A DNA stretch of 9,666 nucleotides from Oscillospiraceae bacterium (GTDB lineage: Bacteria > Bacillota > Clostridia > Oscillospirales > Ruminococcaceae): contig JAFLUJ010000363.1 of assembly GCA_022511485.1 (NCBI GenBank), positions 1 through 9,666 of the forward strand, read 5' to 3'. A program made the translations under genes and the position numbers. Under the pieces are notes generated by a model. It worked only from the letters and a program-made list of their open reading frames with translations, was not told the origin of the DNA and did no database searches. Positions 4,129 through 9,666 of the stretch are shown here, piece by piece (position 1 is the stretch's first letter; each line of letters opens with the position of its first letter).

Positions 4129-6849
4129 ATGATCGAAAAAATTACTCTTACAAGTGAAAAGTGGAAGTTTATGCTGAGCAAGGAAAAGCCGGATATCAAT
4201 ACGCCCTTTGCGGATTCCGTTATCCTGCCCTCTACAGTTCAGCAGCTGAAAAAATCTCCCGTTACCGATGAACGGAGCGACGGATACCTTACCGATCCCC
4301 ACCGTTTTGAGGGATATGCAGTTTACGAGCGTACTGTAAACATCTCCCCTAAAAAGAAGGACAGCGAGATCTTCCTCGTCCTTGAACGTACACGAACAAG
4401 CACTCTGTGGATAAACGGCAGCCTTGTGGGAACTCAGAACAGCCTGTGCGCTGCTCACAGATACAACATCACCGATCATGTAAACAGTCAGCCTGTCAAG
4501 ATCACGATCATGATAGACAATGTTTCCTGCCCAGTCCCCGGAGGACACATGACCTCTCAGGACACCCAGACCAACTGGCTTGGCATAACAGGAGATATTT
4601 ACATTGAGGTCTGCAATCCCCTCCGGTATGAAAATATAAAGATCTTCCCCGATCCGGAAAACAAAACTATCACTGTCAATGGAGACATAATCGGCGGCGA
4701 CAGAATAGAGCTTACCGTGGATGCAAACGGTTTTCCCAAGAAAACATTCACCGTCACAAAGGAAGAGCCCTCCTTTGTTTACGAAATGCCGGGAGCTGAG
4801 CTATGGAGCGAGCATGACCCGGTAACATATACTCTCACAGTCTCCTCGGACGGTGACGTAAGCCGTATCCCATTCGGAATGAGGAAGTTTGAGACACGGG
4901 GCACTGAATTTCTGCTGAACGGAGAAAAGATATTCCTCCGGGGCAAGCATGACGGAATGATCTTCCCCATGACCGGAGCTGCTCCCACCGATGTTGAAAG
5001 CTGGGTCAAGGTCATGAAGGCTGCAAAAGACTACGGTATCAATCATTACAGATTCCACACCTGCTGTCCTCCCGAAGCAGCGTTTTATGCTGCCGACAAG
5101 CTGGGCATATACATGGAGCCTGAGCTTCCCTTCTGGGGCACTGTGGAGGAGGAGCTCACAGACGGTCAGAAGTATCTTATCGACGAGGGCTTCCGCATAC
5201 TGGACAGCTTCGCAAACCACCCCTCATTTTTCGCAATGTCTATGGGCAACGAGCTCTGGGGAAGCAAGGAGCGTCTTAACGAAATACTGGGAGACTACAA
5301 AAAACACGACTCCAGACCTCTTTACACCCAGGGTTCAAACAACTTCCAGTTCTGGCCCTGCATTGTGGATAACGATGATTTCTTTGTGGGCGTCCGTTTT
5401 TCCAAGGAGAGACTTTTCCGGGGCTCTTATGCCATGTGCGATGCTCCCCTTGGACATATCCAGACCGATATGCCAAATTCAAACTACACCTACGATGAGC
5501 ATATCCGTCCCGGATCTGTAAGCTCCGAGCAGAATGAAGGCGGCACTATCGAGATCCAGTACGGCACGGGAGTAAAGACAGTTTCCGTTGACAGCGGCGG
5601 GGAGTTTGTATCCCATGTACCGGTTGTTTCCCATGAAGTGGGACAGTATTTCATGTATCCCGACTTCGGAGAAATAGAAAAATATACAGGCGTCCTTAAA
5701 CCGTATAATTTTGAAATTTTCAGGGAAAGATTGGAAAAGGCAGGCTTACTCAAACTGGCGGACAAATATTTCCGGGCTTCCGGACGGTTCGCTGCCGAGT
5801 GCTACAAAAACGAGATCGAAACAGCTCTGCGGTCAAAGGAGCTTTCCGGATTCCAGCTTCTTGACATACAGGACTTTACCGGACAGGGTACGGCTCTTGT
5901 AGGTATCCTCAATTCCTTTATGGAAAGCAAGGGTGTTATCACTGCCGTTGAATGGAGGGGCTTCTGCTCTGATCGGGTGGTTCTTGGCTGTCTGCCCAAA
6001 TTCACTTACAGATCGGGAGAAAAGGTAAAGTTTGGTGTAAAGCTTTACACTTACGGTCCAAAGCCGGACGTTGATCCGGAGGTCAGGGTAAGACTTTCGG
6101 CAGAAAGCGGAGAATCCTCCGAATATACCATCTCCGCAAAGGGAAGCTTCAAGGGCGGTGTGTTTAATATAGGAAACACCAAAATTGAAATGCCCTCAGT
6201 TAAAAAGCCGGAAAAGGTGTCTTTGACACTTAACTGTAAGGATATTTGTAATAAATATATACTGTGGGTATATCCGCAAATTACAACAGAAAAGCCAAAG
6301 GGTGTGACAGTAACAAACGACTGGAACAAAGCCAAGGAGGCTCTTGCAGCGGGCGGAAAGGTACTGTTCATGCCAAAGAAGCTGGGTGAGGAAAGCTCCA
6401 TAGAGGGTACATACTGCACCGATTTCTGGAACTATCCCATGTTCAGCTCTATTTCCGAGTCAATGAAAAAACCAAAGCCTGTTGGAACTCTGGGGCTGCT
6501 TGTTGATAAGGGACATCCCGCTCTCAGTCAGTTCCCCTCGGAGATCTACTCCACGGCTCAGTGGTACGACATTGTAAGCAGCTCATCCGCCGCTATACTG
6601 GACGGTATGGAGATAGAACCTATCGTCCGCACAATAGACAACTGCGGAAGAAATCACAGTCTGGGAACGATCTTTGAAGCAAAAACAGGAGGCGGAAGCC
6701 TGCTTGTCTGCACCGCCGATCCGGAGAAAGCTCCCGATTCGCTGCCCTTCAGATGGCTGGTAAAAAGTCTTTCCGACTATGCCGCTTCGGAGGCTTTTGC
6801 ACCGGAGCAGACTGCTGATATTTCCCGTCTGGAAAGTATATTTTCGTGA
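4129..6849 (+). CDS. Glycoside hydrolase family 2 protein, cytoplasmic
   Basis: A 906-aa enzyme of the GH2 beta-galactosidase/beta-glucuronidase superfamily, expected to hydrolyse beta- (or alpha-L-arabino-type) glycosides by a retaining mechanism. Domains inferred in order: sugar-binding jelly roll (about 1-165, with YERTV and LWINGSLVG), immunoglobulin-like domain (about 166-255), TIM barrel (about 256-620) opening with FLLNGEKIFLRGKHDG. The acid/base is Glu-375 in MGNELWG; the likely nucleophile is Glu-503 in VVSHEVGQY. Their spacing, 128 residues, is larger than in LacZ (76) or human/E. coli GUS (about 90), so the barrel carries an insertion. The C-terminal part (about 640-906) looks like a beta-sandwich plus an alpha/beta domain (AGGKVLFMP, GGGSLLVC) like the amidotransferase-like tails of some GH2 proteins. 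No signal peptide, so the substrate is imported. AAGGAG (4113-4118) is 10 nt before ATG. Exact specificity cannot be read. Confidence 0.9.
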   Translation: MIEKITLTSEKWKFMLSKEKPDINTPFADSVILPSTVQQLKKSPVTDERSDGYLTDPHRFEGYAVYERTVNISPKKKDSEIFLVLERTRTSTLWINGSLVGTQNSLCAAHRYNITDHVNSQPVKITIMIDNVSCPVPGGHMTSQDTQTNWLGITGDIYIEVCNPLRYENIKIFPDPENKTITVNGDIIGGDRIELTVDANGFPKKTFTVTKEEPSFVYEMPGAELWSEHDPVTYTLTVSSDGDVSRIPFGMRKFETRGTEFLLNGEKIFLRGKHDGMIFPMTGAAPTDVESWVKVMKAAKDYGINHYRFHTCCPPEAAFYAADKLGIYMEPELPFWGTVEEELTDGQKYLIDEGFRILDSFANHPSFFAMSMGNELWGSKERLNEILGDYKKHDSRPLYTQGSNNFQFWPCIVDNDDFFVGVRFSKERLFRGSYAMCDAPLGHIQTDMPNSNYTYDEHIRPGSVSSEQNEGGTIEIQYGTGVKTVSVDSGGEFVSHVPVVSHEVGQYFMYPDFGEIEKYTGVLKPYNFEIFRERLEKAGLLKLADKYFRASGRFAAECYKNEIETALRSKELSGFQLLDIQDFTGQGTALVGILNSFMESKGVITAVEWRGFCSDRVVLGCLPKFTYRSGEKVKFGVKLYTYGPKPDVDPEVRVRLSAESGESSEYTISAKGSFKGGVFNIGNTKIEMPSVKKPEKVSLTLNCKDICNKYILWVYPQITTEKPKGVTVTNDWNKAKEALAAGGKVLFMPKKLGEESSIEGTYCTDFWNYPMFSSISESMKKPKPVGTLGLLVDKGHPALSQFPSEIYSTAQWYDIVSSSSAAILDGMEIEPIVRTIDNCGRNHSLGTIFEAKTGGGSLLVCTADPEKAPDSLPFRWLVKSLSDYAASEAFAPEQTADISRLESIFS

Positions 6850-6878
6850 AAATGCACAAAAGCCGACATGAAAATGCA
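6847..6878 (+). repeat. 10-bp direct repeat at the GH2 stop
   Basis: TGAAAATGCA occurs at 6847-6856 (its first three bases are the GH2 stop codon) and again at 6869-6878, 22 bp apart or about two helical turns. It lies 45-80 bp upstream of the -35 of the glycogen phosphorylase promoter, so it could be an activator site; it may equally be chance. No terminator is seen between the GH2 stop and that promoter. Confidence 0.3.
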
Positions 6879-6923
6879 ACGTGATTTAGCTCAAAAGAAG
6901 GATAATTTTGTCTAATATTACAG

Positions 6924-6952
6924 TTGATTTAAACCGGAAAATAAGGTATAAT
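6924..6952 (+). promoter_or_regulatory. Sigma-A promoter of glycogen phosphorylase
   Basis: TTGATT (6924-6929) and a perfect TATAAT (6947-6952) with a 17-bp spacer. Initiation is expected near 6959, giving a leader of about 90 nt. Because no terminator precedes it, read-through from the Nudix-GH2 operon may add to expression. Confidence 0.75.
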
Positions 6953-7015
6953 TATACTGTATTGTTGTGTAATGACATATGCCGGTAACGCACCATGATG
7001 GCGCGTATCGTCCCG

Positions 7016-7039
7016 CATACTACTCTGTATGGATTGGAG
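7016..7039 (+). promoter_or_regulatory. glgP: Start-deciding ribosome-binding site of glgP with preceding small hairpin
   Basis: GGAG (7036-7039) is 9 nt before ATG-7049, whereas the upstream in-frame ATG codons at 6995 and 6998 have no Shine-Dalgarno. A small hairpin CATAC (7016-7020)/GTATG (7027-7031) ends 4 nt before GGAG. This supports 7049 as the true start. Confidence 0.6.
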
Positions 7040-7048
7040 AAGATAATT

Positions 7049-9445
7049 ATGATACCTGTAATAAGCAAAGAGGATTTCGAGGAGAGGCTTCGCAGAGAGC
7101 TCCAGGTGGAATTCAACGTTACCCCGGCGGATGCGTCGGATAACCAGATCTATAAGGCGCTGTCATCAGTCGTTGTTGAGATCCTCAGAGAAAGACGCCG
7201 CAAATTCCGCACAAAAAATCAGTCCGCAGGAAGAAAAGAGGTTTACTACCTTTCAATGGAGTTCCTTATGGGACGTTCCCTGAAAACAAGCCTTTTTAAC
7301 CTTAACATCAATGATATGGTAGCAGATGTCCTCAAGGGCTGGGACGTAAATCTGGACAGGATCTACGAATACGAGCCTGACGCAGGTCTCGGAAACGGCG
7401 GTCTTGGTCGTCTTGCAGCCTGCTATCTGGATGGTCTTGCTACAGACGGATACCCTGCAATGGGATATTCAATATGCTACGAGTTCGGTATCTTCAAGCA
7501 GAAGATCGAGGATGGCTGGCAGACTGAGCTTCCCGATAACTGGCTTCCCGGCGGTGAAAGCTGGCTTGTCCCAAAAACTGACAAAACTATCGAGGTCCAC
7601 TTTGAGGGCGAACTGACAGAATACTGGGACGACAAGTATCACCACATTTCCTATACGAATTATAACACCGTTCAGGCTGTTCCCTATGATATGTATGTTC
7701 CCGGATACGGCAACGACAGCGTTTCCGTTCTGAGACTGTGGCAGGCGAAAGTTCCCTCCTTTGATATGGCTATGTTCAATCAGGGCGACTACACAAAGGC
7801 TCTCAGCCAGAACACCGTTGCACAGGCTATCTCAAAGGTACTGTATCCTAACGACAACCATCTGGAGGGCAAGAGCCTCCGTCTGAGACAGCAGTATTTC
7901 ATGTGTGCTGCCTCTGTAGGAGACATCGTTGACCGTCACATGAGAGTGTACGGCACTCTGGATAACTTCCATGAGAAGGTTGCTATCCACATAAATGATA
8001 CACACCCGACCCTTGCTATCCCCGAGCTTATGCGTATCCTGCTTGACGACTGCGGATACAGCTGGTCAAAGGCATGGCACATCGTTACAAACACATTCGC
8101 TTACACAAACCACACAGTCCTTGCAGAGGCTCTGGAGAAGTGGGACGTAAACCTTGTAAGACAGATAATCCCACGTATTTTCTCCATCATAGTTGAGATA
8201 AACAACCGTTACTGCGCAGACCTTATGGAGCGTCTTGACGACAGTGGAAAGGTCACAAGAATGTCCATCATTCAGAACAACCAGATCCACATGGCTCTGC
8301 TCTGCGTATGCGCTTCCCACAGCGTAAACGGCGTTTCAAAGCTCCACTCCGATATTATCAAGGACGACGTATTCAAGAACGAGTATGCGGATACTCCCTA
8401 TAAATTCAAGAACGTCACAAACGGTATCGCTTACAGAAGATGGCTGCTCCAGTCCAATCAGGGTCTTACGAAGCTTCTGGAAGACACTATCGGCGACGGT
8501 TTCAAGAAGAACGCCATGGAGCTTATCAACTTCAACAAGTTTGAAAATGACCCGGAGGTCATCAGAAGACTTGGAGAGATCAAAAAGCAGAACAAGGAGA
8601 ACTTCGCTAAGTATGTAAAGAACAATTTTGGCACTGTTCTCAACACAGACGGCATTTTCGACGTACAGGTAAAGCGTCTCCACGAGTATAAGAGACAGCA
8701 CCTGAACGTACTGAACATCATTGCTGAGTACAATATGCTGCTGGAAAATCCCGATATGGATTTTGTTCCTAAGACATATCTCTTTGCTGCAAAGGCAGCT
8801 CCGGGATACTACCTTGCAAAGCAGATCATCAAGATGATCTGGGCGCTTGGCGAGGAGATAAAGAAGAATCCCAAGATCTGCGACAAGCTCCAGGTGTACT
8901 TCCTTGAGGATTACAGGGTATCACTTTCAGAGATCCTTATGCCTGCTGCCGAGATCTCAGAGCAGATCTCCCTTGCCGGTAAGGAAGCTTCCGGTACAGG
9001 CAACATGAAGCTTATGCTTAACGGTGCGCTTACACTTGGTACTCTTGACGGTGCAAACGTTGAGATCAAGGATCAGGTGGGCACAGACAATATCTTCATC
9101 TTCGGCATGACAGCTGATGAGGTTCTTGCAAAGCAGGCTCAGGGATACAATCCTGAGGAATACTGTGCAAAGAACGATGTAATTGACAAGGCAATCGCTC
9201 TTATGTACAACGGAATAAACGGCTGCAAGTTTGAGGAGGTTGCAAACTCCCTGAAATTCAAGGATCCTTACATGGTTCTTGCTGATTTCGATGCATATCA
9301 GATCGCACAGCAGTATGTTTCCGAGTGCTATAAGGACGCTTCCAAGTGGAACAGAATGTCCCTGCACAACATCGCAGGAGCAGGCATATTCTCCGCAGAC
9401 AGAGCTGTTGAGGATTACGCCCGCGACATCTGGAAGCTTAAATAA
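7049..9445 (+). CDS. glgP: Glycogen/maltodextrin phosphorylase (GT35)
   Basis: A 798-aa PLP-dependent phosphorylase that releases glucose-1-phosphate from alpha-1,4-glucans in the cytoplasm. Family length is 790-850. Seen here: YYLSMEFLMGRSL (about 66-78), the glycine loop GLGNGGLGRLAACYLDG (113-129), HINDTHP (314-320), VQVKRLHEYKRQ (539-550), and the GT35 signature EASGTGNMKLMLNGALTLG with the PLP-binding Lys at 654. All key motifs are intact, so it should be active. The N-terminus is short, without the phosphorylation and AMP-site extension of animal enzymes. The start is set by GGAG at 7036-7039; a longer frame from 6995 adds 18 non-family residues. It has its own promoter and lies about 200 nt after the GH2 gene. 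Substrate preference (glycogen versus maltodextrin) cannot be decided from sequence. Confidence 0.97.
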   Translation: MIPVISKEDFEERLRRELQVEFNVTPADASDNQIYKALSSVVVEILRERRRKFRTKNQSAGRKEVYYLSMEFLMGRSLKTSLFNLNINDMVADVLKGWDVNLDRIYEYEPDAGLGNGGLGRLAACYLDGLATDGYPAMGYSICYEFGIFKQKIEDGWQTELPDNWLPGGESWLVPKTDKTIEVHFEGELTEYWDDKYHHISYTNYNTVQAVPYDMYVPGYGNDSVSVLRLWQAKVPSFDMAMFNQGDYTKALSQNTVAQAISKVLYPNDNHLEGKSLRLRQQYFMCAASVGDIVDRHMRVYGTLDNFHEKVAIHINDTHPTLAIPELMRILLDDCGYSWSKAWHIVTNTFAYTNHTVLAEALEKWDVNLVRQIIPRIFSIIVEINNRYCADLMERLDDSGKVTRMSIIQNNQIHMALLCVCASHSVNGVSKLHSDIIKDDVFKNEYADTPYKFKNVTNGIAYRRWLLQSNQGLTKLLEDTIGDGFKKNAMELINFNKFENDPEVIRRLGEIKKQNKENFAKYVKNNFGTVLNTDGIFDVQVKRLHEYKRQHLNVLNIIAEYNMLLENPDMDFVPKTYLFAAKAAPGYYLAKQIIKMIWALGEEIKKNPKICDKLQVYFLEDYRVSLSEILMPAAEISEQISLAGKEASGTGNMKLMLNGALTLGTLDGANVEIKDQVGTDNIFIFGMTADEVLAKQAQGYNPEEYCAKNDVIDKAIALMYNGINGCKFEEVANSLKFKDPYMVLADFDAYQIAQQYVSECYKDASKWNRMSLHNIAGAGIFSADRAVEDYARDIWKLK

Positions 9446-9550
9446 GCTTTAAAATTAACAGATGGAGCTGCTGCACAGGTAATTTCATGAGTTAATATAT
9501 CGTGAACAATAAGGTAAACCACAATTTGGCAAATTATTTCTGTACTCTTA

Positions 9551-9587
9551 CTGGGGAAAACCTTTCTGAAGAAAGGTTATTCCCCAG
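9551..9587 (+). terminator. glgP: Long hairpin after glgP, possible terminator
   Basis: CTGGGGAAAACCTTTC (9551-9566) pairs with 9571-9587 around TGAA with a single bulged A (9579). No U tract follows (next is ACCCCTTTCC), so it departs from a classical intrinsic terminator. The block with its CAGACCCCTTTCCAAAGACTTT trailer looks, from memory, like a repeat common between genes in Oscillospiraceae genomes. The 105 nt between the glgP stop and this hairpin show no gene and no better terminator. Confidence 0.5.
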
Positions 9588-9611
9588 ACCCCTTTCCAAA
9601 GACTTTGTTAA

Positions 9612-9651
9612 ATTTTTGAAGCTGGAGGGCAAGCCCTCCAGCTTCAAAAAT
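9612..9651. repeat. Perfect 19-bp palindrome at the right edge
   Basis: ATTTTTGAAGCTGGAGGGC (9612-9630) is the exact complement of 9633-9651 across a 2-nt centre (sterically a CAAG loop with 18 bp). The stem has a T run on its left arm and an A run on its right, so neither strand has a free U tract after the hairpin. It belongs with the tight-loop palindromes elsewhere in the window and may be the start of another array continuing beyond the end. Confidence 0.65.
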
Positions 9652-9666
9652 ATATAAAAGTTTTAG

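Noticed and set aside
6995..7048. Start of glycogen phosphorylase at 6995
   Set aside because: No Shine-Dalgarno before 6995, and the added 18 residues are not part of the family; GGAG at 7036-7039 supports 7049.
9612..9651. Classical rho-independent terminator
   Set aside because: On either strand the bases after the stem are A's, and the T run is part of the left arm.

Overview
The window looks like chromosome from a fermentative gut or rumen Firmicute, most likely a Ruminococcus-like member of the Oscillospiraceae. Strong AGGAGG-type Shine-Dalgarno sites, sigma-A promoters, a RuvX-type gene in a Gram-positive setting, a cytoplasmic glycoside hydrolase family 2 (GH2) enzyme and a glycogen phosphorylase all fit this. 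The assignment rests on gene content and the style of the intergenic palindromes, not on a phylogenetic marker.

Layout. (1) Positions 1-113 hold back-to-back small hairpins, the last sitting between a Shine-Dalgarno and the first start codon. (2) 124-1226, plus strand: a histidine phosphatase (phosphoglycerate-mutase superfamily) translationally coupled by ATGA overlap to ruvX/yqgF, followed by an intrinsic terminator. (3) 1225-2459: an A+T-rich segment bounded by imperfect inverted repeats of about 30 bp. It holds one minus-strand lipoprotein gene of unknown function with its own near-consensus promoter, a dyad across the -10, a terminator and a foldable three-way-junction sequence. (4) 2518-3227, minus strand: two half-length TauE/SafE membrane proteins overlapping by 4 nt, probably two subunits of one transporter. 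(5) 3328-3586: a good plus-strand promoter whose predicted start lies at the first base pair of a dense array of seven perfect stems (3364-3546), the most unusual object here, acting as or inserted in the leader of the next operon. (6) 3587-6849, plus strand: a Nudix hydrolase and a large cytoplasmic GH2 enzyme, 20 nt apart. (7) 6924-9445: glycogen phosphorylase with its own promoter. (8) 9446-9666: two more long hairpins, one a perfect 19-bp palindrome, running to the window end.

Functionally the right half is about intracellular carbohydrate turnover: GH2 hydrolysis of imported glycosides and phosphorolysis of glycogen or maltodextrin. The Nudix enzyme is cotranscribed but its substrate is unknown. 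The left half is housekeeping. What sets the window apart is the amount of intergenic sequence made of perfect, tight-loop palindromes at four sites (1-113, 2343-2494, 3364-3546, 9551-9651).
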